A DNA stretch of 64,000 nucleotides from Bacteriovoracaceae bacterium (lineage in GTDB: Bacteria; Bdellovibrionota; Bacteriovoracia; Bacteriovoracales; Bacteriovoracaceae), in the NCBI GenBank assembly GCA_018649885.1, contig JABIHA010000080.1, positions 1 to 64,000 on the forward strand, given 5' to 3'. Both the position numbers and the translations under genes were made by a program. Below are positions 8,459 through 16,097 of this stretch, one piece after another. Under the pieces are notes generated by a model, which worked only from the letters and a program-made list of their open reading frames with translations, was not told where the DNA came from and did no database searches. Every line of letters starts with the position of its first letter. Within the stretch, counting starts at the first letter, position 1.

Positions 8459-9001
8459 GGTGACCGCCTATGGTGTGCTTTGTTTTCTGCATTCTATCAA
8501 ATGGTAATTACCGTAGGGAATTATGAGGTTTCAGTGTAAAACTTACCAGAGTGTTTAGAAAACCAATGGTTGTAAACGCTTGAATCAAAAAGGTTTATGT
8601 AATTAAAATTTAACGCCAAATTATTAGCTGTTAAAACTGGGGGGGGATGAGGTTGAGTTGTTCACGGCGCTGGATCGTTTGGTGAGTTTATGGGGATTGG
8701 AGAGCGCCTTTTATCAAGGCGTCGGTTTTTAAGCGGCGTGGTTTTGTATTGACCAGCTCACTCTAGCTAGGTTTAGTTTTTGTGGTAGTTGCTGGTATGG
8801 AAAAGGGGAAGATTATGAGTCGGTGGGTGGTTGGAATTTTGTGATTTTGTTGTTGATTTCAAGGAGGGACATTTTGACTACCAAAAGCTCGAAAGCGTTT
8901 CTAGGAACCCACTTACAGGATTGCCAGAAGAGAATGATTTTGATTTTTTGATTTAATAAAAGTGAGCAGAATGGTATGTTATCTCTAATTGGGAGGTAGT
9001 A
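8459..9001. other. intergenic region holding the left arm of an inverted repeat
   Basis: 543 bp. The first 190 bp is plain AT-rich sequence upstream of the C39-like gene. The left inverted-repeat arm covers 8658-8844 and has visibly more G than its surroundings, including a run of eight G at about 8639-8646. The remainder is the leader of the HNH gene, with GGGAGG at 8991-8996. Confidence 0.7.
8658..8844. repeat. left arm of imperfect inverted repeat flanking the HNH gene
   Basis: This arm matches the reverse complement of 9961-10158. The outermost block, TTGTTCACGGCGCTGGATCG, is exact. Further matching blocks are GGAGAGCGCC, GTGGTTTTGTATTGA, GGTTTAGTT and GTGGTAGTTGCTGGTATG. Both arms share an interrupted frame reading roughly WFCIDQL-x-LA-x-FS, with a TAA at the same place before it, so the arm may be old coding material. 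Confidence 0.85.
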
Positions 9002-9871
9002 TTGTCACTACAAAATTTATCAGATTCAAGGTTACTAGCAGATACTAAAATGTGGAATGAAAAAGAAGATTACTGCACCAGGCAGTTTCTTAGGCACATT
9101 AATGAAGTGAATAGGAGGAGGCTTTTTTGTGATGATAAGACAAGCTCGCTCTTTAAATATATCCGTAAGAATTTTAATAAAAGTGATAGTGAGACCAGTC
9201 GAAGAATACTTGCGGCAAAAACACTTAGGCATGTTCCTTGCGCTGACAAGGCACTGGCAAATAAACAAGTGACTCTGACTAACCTTGCTGAGGTCTCAGG
9301 GGTGGTGGCAAATATAAAAAGTCGTAAGAAGAAAAATGAGATTCTTGAGAGTATTAAGGGTAGAACTCAAATTCAGGCAAGAGAGCTGGTGGATCAACTG
9401 ACGGGAAAAACGCGTGCCACAAGACCCCAGACTCGCGAACACTCGGATGGAAGCCTTAGGATTCATCTAAGTCTTGTGGGGGAGAGCGCAAGAGATTATC
9501 AGTTCGTTAAAGAGCAGCTTTCAAATAAGGGACTCTATAAGTCAGAAGATATTATCGCCCACTTCATAAGCATGACAGCTGAGTCCATGAGAAAAAAGAT
9601 TGCAGGTATTGGTTCCAGAAAATCTAAAGTGATCACAAACTCCAGGACCATCTCAGCTGCTATCAAAAAAGCTGTGATGACAAGGTCAGTCAATAAGTGT
9701 GAAAACTGTGGATCAAGATACAACCTACATTTTGATCATATTATTCCCCACAGTATTTCAAAATCATCGGCGATTACCAATGTGCGCCAATTGTGTTCAA
9801 ATTGTAATAGCAGAGCTGCCATCAAGTTGCTAACTCAGCAGAAGATGGATTTATACATCAATAAGAGCTAG
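9002..9871 (+). CDS. HNH endonuclease family protein
   Basis: 289 residues from TTG 9002, with GGGAGG 5 nt upstream. Residues 1-140 form a helical domain (LSDSRLLADTK, EVNRRRLFCDD, TSSLFKYIRK, SETSRRILAAKTLRHVP, TLTNLAEVSG) seen in a large group of HNH proteins of Bdellovibrio-like and related bacteria. A charged linker follows. The C-terminal HNH module (about 230-275) has zinc-type CENCG, LHFDHIIPHS and QLCSNCNSRAA, so metal-binding and catalytic positions are intact. The family's biological role is not settled; a selfish or defence role is possible. The inverted repeats on both sides suggest that it moves or duplicates as a unit. Confidence 0.9.
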   Translation: MSLQNLSDSRLLADTKMWNEKEDYCTRQFLRHINEVNRRRLFCDDKTSSLFKYIRKNFNKSDSETSRRILAAKTLRHVPCADKALANKQVTLTNLAEVSGVVANIKSRKKKNEILESIKGRTQIQARELVDQLTGKTRATRPQTREHSDGSLRIHLSLVGESARDYQFVKEQLSNKGLYKSEDIIAHFISMTAESMRKKIAGIGSRKSKVITNSRTISAAIKKAVMTRSVNKCENCGSRYNLHFDHIIPHSISKSSAITNVRQLCSNCNSRAAIKLLTQQKMDLYINKS

Positions 9872-9960
9872 AAAAAAGTAATAGGCACCTCAATTTTATC
9901 TTCTGCCTGCTGACAGTGATCAAGCTGCGCCCAAATTTTGTTCCACTGAATCGACAAAGT

Positions 9961-10158
9961 TCATGAAAATCCAACAACCACCAGATCATAATAATCCTTT
10001 TTCATACCAGCAACTACCACGAGAACTAAACCCAGCTAATACGAGCTGATCAATACAAAACCACTCCCTTTAAAAAACCTTCGCCTTGCCTGGGCGGCCC
10101 CGATATAGGCGCTCTCCAAATCTTATAAGTCCACCAAACGATCCAGCGCCGTGAACAA
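9961..10158. repeat. right arm of imperfect inverted repeat flanking the HNH gene
   Basis: Reverse-complement partner of 8658-8844. The arms enclose 1.1 kb containing only the HNH gene and its leader. The outer tip of this arm (from about 10139) is also the first of three 76-bp direct repeats, so the tip seems to have been copied several times. Confidence 0.85.
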
Positions 10159-10366
10159 TCCAAACAAGGACCAGATTCCATTAGCTAAAGCCCTAATCCT
10201 AAAAGCTTATTAAACTATCCAGGGCCGTGAACAATCCAAACAGGGACCAGATTCCACTAGCTAAAACCCTAATCCTATAAGCTTACTAAACTATCCAGGG
10301 CCGTGAACTTTCCAAGAAGAATCCAGGTTCCATCAGTTAAAACCCGGATCCTATTTTACTCGCCAA
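10139..10366. repeat. three tandem copies of a 76-bp repeat
   Basis: Copies start at 10139, 10215 and 10291, exactly 76 bp apart. Each begins with ATCCAGNGCCGTGAAC and ends with AATCCTATAAGCTTACTAAA-like sequence. Copies 1 and 2 are very similar and copy 3 has drifted. A partial copy of the unit's end (10118-10138) lies before copy 1. Confidence 0.9.
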
Positions 10367-10437
10367 GCTTGGCAAATTATACGACTCAGCTCTCATATAT
10401 GATGAATAGTCTAAGTCTTTAAAATAAATTGCATAGC

Positions 10438-10983
10438 TTAGAGTTCAACTCTTAGGAATTTGTTTTTTACGATAACTGATCTAACATGGATGATGATCTT
10501 TTTGAACTCATCCATGCCATCTTCTCCAGCGGCAACAAATAATAGGCTGGGAAGTTTCAGGTTCTTGATGGGTTCAAAAATATTTCGTATGACTTTTTTG
10601 CACAAGCTTTCATCTAATTGTTCGGTATCCGAAATTTTAAATTTCTTACATATTTTTGGAACTGGACCTTTTTTAAAAAGCTCGTCCATGATTATATCGA
10701 CACTATCCAAAAGCCTGTCAGTTAAATCTTCTTGTTTGACAGTTTTTAAATATAGACCTGTGAGTTTGAGTGATTCTCTTTTTAGAAAATAGCTGGTGAT
10801 GCTGTCCTTACTTTTCGATAAATCAACACTTACAATAGTGATATCAATTCCAGGATTTAGAGCATATTTTCCAGGCCCTCTGAGAAATGTGGCCTGCCTG
10901 ACGATGAGGTCCAAATCAAGTGGGATCTCTGCACACAGTAGCTGTGGCAAACATATTAGGAAAATAGTTATGAGTTTTTTCAT
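10438..10983 (-). CDS. secreted hypothetical protein
   Basis: 181 residues from ATG 10983, with GGAG at the right distance; a TTG one codon earlier is the other option. Signal peptide MKKLITIFLICLPQLLCAE exports the protein. The mature part is Lys- and Leu-rich, with two cysteines close together (PKICKKFKIS and ESLCKKVIRN) that may pair. The strand-like segment LPSLLFVAAGEDGMDE near the end looks like a small alpha/beta domain. No family recognised. It is divergent from the AAA+ gene. Confidence 0.7.
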   Translation of the reverse strand: MKKLITIFLICLPQLLCAEIPLDLDLIVRQATFLRGPGKYALNPGIDITIVSVDLSKSKDSITSYFLKRESLKLTGLYLKTVKQEDLTDRLLDSVDIIMDELFKKGPVPKICKKFKISDTEQLDESLCKKVIRNIFEPIKNLKLPSLLFVAAGEDGMDEFKKIIIHVRSVIVKNKFLRVEL

Positions 10984-11063
10984 CAAAAGGCTCCGCGTTG
11001 GCAGTGGTTTTGCTGAGAAATAATTAGCACCATGTCATCTCTTTGGCAAAGGAGTAAGGTTAT

Positions 11064-11129
11064 ATGAGAATTTGTCGCAGTGAGGGCAGGCCTTGGACAC
11101 TTCAAATAAACGATGTTCTAATTAATTGA
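11064..11129 (+). CDS. possible 21-codon leader peptide
   Basis: ATG 11064 is preceded by AAAGGAGTAAGG, one of the best ribosome-binding sites in this region, and the frame closes at TGA 11129 after 21 codons. It lies 112 nt before the likely start of the AAA+ gene. It could be a leader peptide or a chance site; there is no comparative support. Confidence 0.25.
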   Translation: MRICRSEGRPWTLQINDVLIN

Positions 11130-11241
11130 TCAAAAGTTGTGTCTGCAATTCGCGTAGACGGGTGCTGAGGGAGTGGCATTTCGAATAGGCCGAAACGGAA
11201 TTCGGCGAAACCCCAAACAATGGTTTTTTAGGAGCGCTAAG

Positions 11242-13506
11242 GTGCAAAAAATTCTTCTATTATTGATAGTTTTGGCAATCAGTATTTCTTGCGGTTCAGA
11301 AGATCAACCTGAACCAGGATCATCATTTCAAATGAAACCAAGGGGAGAAGTCTTTTCAGTGTCAAGTGAACTTGAAAAACTAAACGCTTCCACATTTTTT
11401 ATTAAGTCTAACTCTGATAGGTATCCACCTCACAATTCTTGGAAGTCGTTCACTAGACTAATGAAAGAAGTTTCGATTTTTGATGCCACCACTAAGAAAA
11501 TAATGGCGGCCCTTTGTAGCGGTGACACCAACAAGTCAGTACTTATTGTTGGTGAGCCATCAGAAGCTTATCGTTATATTTTCTCTCGTCTTCCTTTTAT
11601 TACTCGTCAGGGTTGTAATCAGCAAATTCACGCCGAAATAAATATCAGTAAAATTGAAGAAGGCAGAAAGTATGTAGGAGAAGTTGAAAAATACTGGAAT
11701 GAATATATTGTTTCTCCTTCAGAGAAACACGATGTGGTGCTCTATCTAAAAAATCTAGGGATGCTCATAGGTCTTGGCTCTCACAGCCATGATTCAACTG
11801 GGATTGAAGCGGAATACGCTAGTAATATTTCTTCAGGAAGAATTAAAAGTGTGGCTTTTATCAATAAATACGAATTTAATAAACTTCAATTTTCTGAGCA
11901 CGCCTATGTTTTGGCCTCTTTTGCAGAAACTATTACTCTAGACGCACCAGGATCTTTAAAAGTTGGGCAGTTGGCCCAAAAATACCTAGAGGTTCTTCAT
12001 CCCCAATTATCTATTTCCAAAAGTAATTTAGATTACTTAGTAAAAATGACTTCTTACTACAGGCCCAATATTACAGAGCCTGGAAGAACAATTCAGATAT
12101 TAAAAAGTATGATTCGGGAGTATGAAGGGGAGCTTAACACTGCTGAAAAAAGCGTGAACTTTGAAACTAAGCATCCTTATAATTCTAGAAGCAATATTTC
12201 TAGGGTCATTAAATTTGATGGCGTAGAATCAATTTCCCTTTCCTTTACACGCTTTGAAACCCAAAGTGATGCTGATTATCTCTCTATCATTGATGGAGAA
12301 ACGAATATTGAGCTCGATAAGCTCAGTGGAGATAAGGGGGCCTTTGAAACAAAGTTTTACCCAAGTGCTCATTTGATACTAAAGTTTTCGAGTAATTTAT
12401 CTGTCCAAAGTTGGGGGTTTGATCTCAAAAAAGTGACAGTGGTAAAAAGTGGAAAAAAAGAGTTCACAAGAGATCAAGTGAGAAGGTCTCTTCTTTCAAC
12501 TGCACAGCTTCCTGAGTGGCTCATTGATAAAAAGTTTGATGTCATAAAAGGGTTGGGGAAAAAGCTTGATTTGGATGTTGTAGGAGTTTCCGAGGGAAAA
12601 AAAGATGTCATAAGGCTGAGTAAAATTGGCTATGTTGCAGGAAGAACAGATAAGAAGCCCATTGCCTCCGCATTACTTGTGGGGCCCACTGGGACGGGCA
12701 AGAGCTACCTTGCTAAGAAAGTCTCAGAGTATTTGGGACTTGGACTTGTTACTTTTGATATGACTTCCTATCGAACAGATGAAAGTTTTGATCGTTTTTT
12801 AGAAGTTCTCTCAAATTATCTTATTCTCTATCCTTATTCAGTTTACCTGTTTGAAGAGATCGATAAGGCCTCCATCAAAATATTAGACCGCCTTTATTTC
12901 ATGCTCGACGAGGGGATATTTTACGACAAGTACCAAAGGCCTTTATTTGCCAGAGGCGCTTATATTATGATGACCACTAATATGGCCTCGGACACAATTA
13001 TTAAGAACAAAGACAACCCAAAGCTTAGAGAACTTGTGGATCTTAAACTTCAAAAATCTTTCAGACCTAGTTTTTTAAATCGCTTTGATGCCATTACCTT
13101 ATTTAAACCCTTTAGTGATGCTGAATTTGTAAAACTGGCAAAAATCATGGTGGGTAAGAAAGTGAGACTCTTAAAAGAGCGCTTTGGCTGGGATCTTACA
13201 ATTGATAGCGCAACTATTTCTTATCTAGGTCAAAAAGGAAAGTCTTCTGTCTTTGGTGCCAGACCAATGGAGAGGCTCATTGAATCGGTAATATCTGTAG
13301 GAATTGCAGAGTGGCAACTTGCAAATGGAAGCATTCCCGAAAAAGGACATATCTCTATTACCCAGGTTTCCGGAAAAGATCAGTACTATAAAATTACAGA
13401 TGGCTCTCGCTCAGTGCTGGAGTATCATGTGGTGCCAAAAAACAATTCAGGTTTTATCCAAAGTATACTGGAGAGCATTTTTAGACAAAATAGATCGTTA
13501 AATTAA
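11242..13506 (+). CDS. ClpA/ClpB-like AAA+ protein with export signal and CUB-like insert
   Basis: 754 residues from GTG 11242 (TAGGAG 6 nt upstream). A longer frame from GTG 11173 adds 23 basic residues. The N-terminus MQKILLLLIVLAISISCGS looks like a lipoprotein signal peptide, although the residue at -3 is Ser, not the usual Leu/Val/Ile. Residues about 60-300 align by pattern with a Clp D1 domain, but the Walker A reads GEPSEAYR (104-111) and the Walker B lacks its acids (VVLYLKN), so it should not bind or split ATP. Residues about 305-402 look like a CUB domain (YLSIIDGE, AHLILKFSS, WGFDL). Then comes an intact D2: Walker A GPTGTGKS (481-488), Walker B YLFEEID (535-541), sensor 1 MTTN, Arg finger FRPSFLNRFD and sensor 2 FGARPMERLIE. 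An unfoldase role is inferred. A subtilase follows 14 nt later. Confidence 0.85.
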   Translation: MQKILLLLIVLAISISCGSEDQPEPGSSFQMKPRGEVFSVSSELEKLNASTFFIKSNSDRYPPHNSWKSFTRLMKEVSIFDATTKKIMAALCSGDTNKSVLIVGEPSEAYRYIFSRLPFITRQGCNQQIHAEINISKIEEGRKYVGEVEKYWNEYIVSPSEKHDVVLYLKNLGMLIGLGSHSHDSTGIEAEYASNISSGRIKSVAFINKYEFNKLQFSEHAYVLASFAETITLDAPGSLKVGQLAQKYLEVLHPQLSISKSNLDYLVKMTSYYRPNITEPGRTIQILKSMIREYEGELNTAEKSVNFETKHPYNSRSNISRVIKFDGVESISLSFTRFETQSDADYLSIIDGETNIELDKLSGDKGAFETKFYPSAHLILKFSSNLSVQSWGFDLKKVTVVKSGKKEFTRDQVRRSLLSTAQLPEWLIDKKFDVIKGLGKKLDLDVVGVSEGKKDVIRLSKIGYVAGRTDKKPIASALLVGPTGTGKSYLAKKVSEYLGLGLVTFDMTSYRTDESFDRFLEVLSNYLILYPYSVYLFEEIDKASIKILDRLYFMLDEGIFYDKYQRPLFARGAYIMMTTNMASDTIIKNKDNPKLRELVDLKLQKSFRPSFLNRFDAITLFKPFSDAEFVKLAKIMVGKKVRLLKERFGWDLTIDSATISYLGQKGKSSVFGARPMERLIESVISVGIAEWQLANGSIPEKGHISITQVSGKDQYYKITDGSRSVLEYHVVPKNNSGFIQSILESIFRQNRSLN

Positions 13507-13520
13507 TAGATGGAGAGAAT

Positions 13521-14804
13521 ATGATGAAATGGATTTCAACTATTTTACTTTTAGCGTGCTTTTGCACGACTTATGTCATGGCAAGCTCAGTCCCTGGAGA
13601 GTTCTTACTCAAAGTTGACACTGAAACAAGTGGCCTTGTTTTAAAATCAAAAATTAAACGCTGGGGAGTTCAAAAATCTCAATTTCTTTCAGGAAAGAAT
13701 TTGATTGTGAATTTGAAAATACCCAAGAATCGGGAATCGAAGACCCTAGAGCTTATAAGAAAAGATCCATCAATTCTTTTAGTAGAACCAAATTATATTT
13801 ATCGATCCTTTACAGCAGCTGATCCTGCCTATCGCAATATGTGGGGTCTAAAAAATACTGGTCGAAATACTGGTTCATGGTTTGGTGGAACCAAAGGTAT
13901 GGATATTAACGCCGAAAAGGCCTGGACGCTTTCAAAGGGCTCAGACAATGTTGTCATCGCTATTATTGATACAGGCCTTGACTACAAACATCCCGATCTT
14001 GCCAGAAATGTTTGGGTTAATAGTGCCGAGGCTTCAGGAACAGCTGGAGTTGATGATGATGGCAATGGGTTAATAGATGATATCCACGGGTATGATTTTA
14101 TTAATGATGATGGGGATCCAGATGATGATCAAGGACATGGAACTCACTGTGCGGGAGTGATTGGTGCTATTCACGACAACGGCATTGGTGGAAAAGGTGT
14201 GATGGACCGAGTGAAGATCATGCCACTTAAGTTTCTTTCAAGCGCCGGGTTTGGCACACTGGAGGCAGCGATTAAGGCAGTGGACTACGCTACTAAAATG
14301 GGTGCTACCCTGACTTCTAATTCATGGGGCGGAGGAGAAAAATCAGATCTTCTTTTTGAGTCTATTAAAAGAGCACAGGCTGCTGACATTCTTTTCATTG
14401 CGGCCTCTGGAAATGCCAAAAATGATAATGATAAATGGGGGACTTTTCCTGCTAGCTACAAATTAGACAATATTATCACTGTCGCCGCCTATGATGGTTA
14501 TGGCAAAAGAGCAGGCTTTTCAAATTACGGAAAGACCTCAGTACATGTTAGCGCACCAGGTGTAAAAATCCTTTCCACCTTTAAAGGTGGCAGATATAAA
14601 AAGCTTAGTGGCACCTCTATGGCCACACCACATGTATCAGGTGCCATAGGGCTTCTTTTAAGTCTGTACCCCCACTTAACTGCCGCTCAAGTAAAAAAAC
14701 GAGTGATTGCCACCAGTAAAGAGGTTGTAAAACTTAAAGATGTCAGTGAGTCGGGTGGAAGAATGGATGCTTATCGTCTATTAACTGATGATCGTTCAAG
14801 ATGA
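13521..14804 (+). CDS. secreted subtilisin-like serine protease (S8)
   Basis: 427 residues, with GGAGAG before the ATG. Order: signal peptide (1-21), an inhibitor-I9-type propeptide (about 25-95, ending LLVEPNYIYR), then the S8 catalytic domain. The triad is D150 (IIDTGLDYKHPD), H206 (GHGTHCAGV) and S366 (GTSMATPHVSGA). The oxyanion Asn lies in FIAASGNAKND. An Asp-rich loop (about 174-200, GVDDDGNGLIDD) is a likely calcium site. No C-terminal domain is present. The protein should be exported, mature by cutting its propeptide, and act outside the cytoplasm. It directly follows the AAA+ gene, suggesting a shared task. A hairpin terminator follows. Confidence 0.96.
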   Translation: MMKWISTILLLACFCTTYVMASSVPGEFLLKVDTETSGLVLKSKIKRWGVQKSQFLSGKNLIVNLKIPKNRESKTLELIRKDPSILLVEPNYIYRSFTAADPAYRNMWGLKNTGRNTGSWFGGTKGMDINAEKAWTLSKGSDNVVIAIIDTGLDYKHPDLARNVWVNSAEASGTAGVDDDGNGLIDDIHGYDFINDDGDPDDDQGHGTHCAGVIGAIHDNGIGGKGVMDRVKIMPLKFLSSAGFGTLEAAIKAVDYATKMGATLTSNSWGGGEKSDLLFESIKRAQAADILFIAASGNAKNDNDKWGTFPASYKLDNIITVAAYDGYGKRAGFSNYGKTSVHVSAPGVKILSTFKGGRYKKLSGTSMATPHVSGAIGLLLSLYPHLTAAQVKKRVIATSKEVVKLKDVSESGGRMDAYRLLTDDRSR

Positions 14805-14805
14805 A

Positions 14806-14828
14806 AGCTCCCCAGATTTTAGGGAGCT
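14806..14828 (+). terminator. hairpin terminator after the subtilase gene
   Basis: AGCTCCC and GGGAGCT form a perfect 7-bp stem with a 9-nt loop, directly after the stop codon. The following sequence is pyrimidine-rich (CTTCTTCAAC) rather than a pure T run, so termination may be partial. It also sits just past the stop of the converging gene on the other strand. Confidence 0.6.
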
Positions 14829-14843
14829 CTTCTTCAACTATTT

Positions 14844-15272
14844 TTATTCGTTAACTTTGGCCTCAGGTTGAGGAGTTGTATTAGCTATTATTGATGATGC
14901 TTGGACACAGCTTACATAGTAACTCAAGCTTCCAATCTTTATGGGCTGTACACTTGGTGAATCTCTTCGAATAGGTTTTTTGATGTAAAATGCGATCATA
15001 GTATCTGGTGCAGACTCAACGGTATGAATTGAATGCAGGTAGTTTTTATCCACTACCATGACTCTGTCTTCATGTTGAGTAAGAATCAGCATTAAACTAC
15101 TCATTGCATCTCCTGGACGACTCTTTGGTTCCCCACATACCTCAGCACTTTCGACTTCCATCAATTGAAAACTTGGGTACGCTGGTAATCTTCCATCTTC
15201 ATGAACTCCACTTGGGTCTGCCAGTAGGTTCGTGCTGAGTAAAAATAATATTCCTAGAGTTAATGCTTTCAT
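14844..15272 (-). CDS. secreted hypothetical protein behind a hexanucleotide repeat
   Basis: 142 residues with signal peptide MKALTLGILFLLSTNLLADP. The mature part has two cysteines (SAEVCGEPK and YYVSCVQAS) and ends in a Pro/Glu-rich tail. No family recognised. Its ribosome-binding site AAGGAT (15277-15282) is joined to a long A-rich simple repeat, (AAAAAT)n on this strand, so expression may vary with repeat number. It follows another small secreted protein of the same style on the same strand, 79 bp upstream, which is likely co-transcribed. Confidence 0.75.
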   Translation of the reverse strand: MKALTLGILFLLSTNLLADPSGVHEDGRLPAYPSFQLMEVESAEVCGEPKSRPGDAMSSLMLILTQHEDRVMVVDKNYLHSIHTVESAPDTMIAFYIKKPIRRDSPSVQPIKIGSLSYYVSCVQASSIIANTTPQPEAKVNE

Positions 15273-15280
15273 TGTTATCC

Positions 15281-15335
15281 TTTTTTTTATTTTTATTTTT
15301 ATTTTTATTTTTATTTTTATTTTTATTTTTATTTT
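15281..15335. repeat. hexanucleotide simple sequence repeat (ATTTTT)7
   Basis: Seven perfect ATTTTT units (15289-15330) plus a partial one and a flanking T8 run. On the minus strand it reads (AAAAAT)n and sits directly upstream of the Shine-Dalgarno of the 14844-15272 gene. Length changes by slippage would alter the 5' untranslated region without touching a reading frame. Confidence 0.95.
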
Positions 15336-15351
15336 GTTACTTACTATATAG

Positions 15352-15882
15352 TTATTCTTCTAAAGATTCTGTTTCTGGATGCTGATCACGACCTGAGCCT
15401 CCAAAATTAAAAGAGGCAGGTGGTTTTGGTTCGGCCATTGTATGGACATTCACTTGGCACGATTCAATAATAATATTGTTAATTTGAACTTCACCAACAT
15501 TGGTTTTAGCTGCTTCTATTAACTGACAATCAACAGCAGCTGCATCTTCATTTGTTTCAAATATTTCGATTAACGCTTCCAATCTTTGTGTCTGAAGGGG
15601 AATATCCTCTGTTTCAGCATCATTTATTTTGACAGGAACCGGAACTCTTGGTGGAGGGACAACTGCTGCTCCCGGAACTACTGGAGGCGGAAGAACGAGG
15701 GCCGTAAGTTGCCTGATTCCTTCTTCTGATACAAAACCTTTCAAAATCTTTACATTTTCAGTCATGGGAAGTGCTGAATCATCAAAGTCTGGGTTTACTT
15801 GCTCACCAGATGCAAAACCAAAAGGGTTGCAAAAAGCATTTGCAGATATCAAAAGTAAGATAATTAATAGAGATCCTTTCAT
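15352..15882 (-). CDS. secreted Pro-rich hypothetical protein
   Basis: 176 residues behind AAAGGAA. Signal peptide MKGSLLIILLLISANAFCNP; a cysteine sits at the cleavage region but the preceding residues (NAFC) are only a weak lipobox. The middle holds a proline-rich stretch (LPPPVVPGAAVVPPPRVPVP) and two further cysteines in DCQLIEAAK and ESCQVNVH. The end is Gly/Glu-rich. It could be a linker-containing envelope protein. No family recognised. It is likely the first gene of a two-gene unit with the gene behind the hexanucleotide repeat. Confidence 0.75.
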   Translation of the reverse strand: MKGSLLIILLLISANAFCNPFGFASGEQVNPDFDDSALPMTENVKILKGFVSEEGIRQLTALVLPPPVVPGAAVVPPPRVPVPVKINDAETEDIPLQTQRLEALIEIFETNEDAAAVDCQLIEAAKTNVGEVQINNIIIESCQVNVHTMAEPKPPASFNFGGSGRDQHPETESLEE

Positions 15883-16097
15883 TTTTCTATTCCTTTAAAA
15901 AGTATTTATTTTCTTTAAATTGTAGCGAATTTTGAAAGAGAGTGAGAGGCAAGTGTAAATTTGAAAAGCTATATGTATAAAATAGACACTTTTTTAAATG
16001 TATAATCAGTTGTCACCCCCTATAAAAACTACATTGATGAAGCTTAACCACTCAAAAAAATATGTGAAATACTAGAAAGTTTCGCTCTATTTGGGAT

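Larger units (their letters stand above)
9872..10437. other. intergenic region made mostly of repeats
   Basis: 566 bp downstream of the HNH gene without a credible open frame. After about 90 bp it consists of the right inverted-repeat arm (9961-10158) and then three 76-bp direct repeats (to 10366). The last 70 bp precede the stop of the next gene on the minus strand. Confidence 0.75.

Noticed and set aside
9035-9268. Minus-strand frame inside the HNH gene
   Set aside because: The HNH gene has intact motifs and a good ribosome-binding site; the opposite frame has neither.
8658-10366. An insertion sequence with transposase
   Set aside because: No transposase or DDE/tyrosine recombinase motif is present and no short target duplication could be identified; only inverted repeats around an HNH gene are seen.
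10139-10366. CRISPR array
   Set aside because: The repeats are contiguous 76-bp units without distinct spacers and no cas gene is near.
11173-11241. Tat signal (basic residues RRNPKQWFF) at the long start of the AAA+ protein
   Set aside because: The pattern does not match the S/T-R-R-x-F-L-K consensus, and the internal GTG at 11242 has the better ribosome-binding site. It remains possible if the longer start is used.
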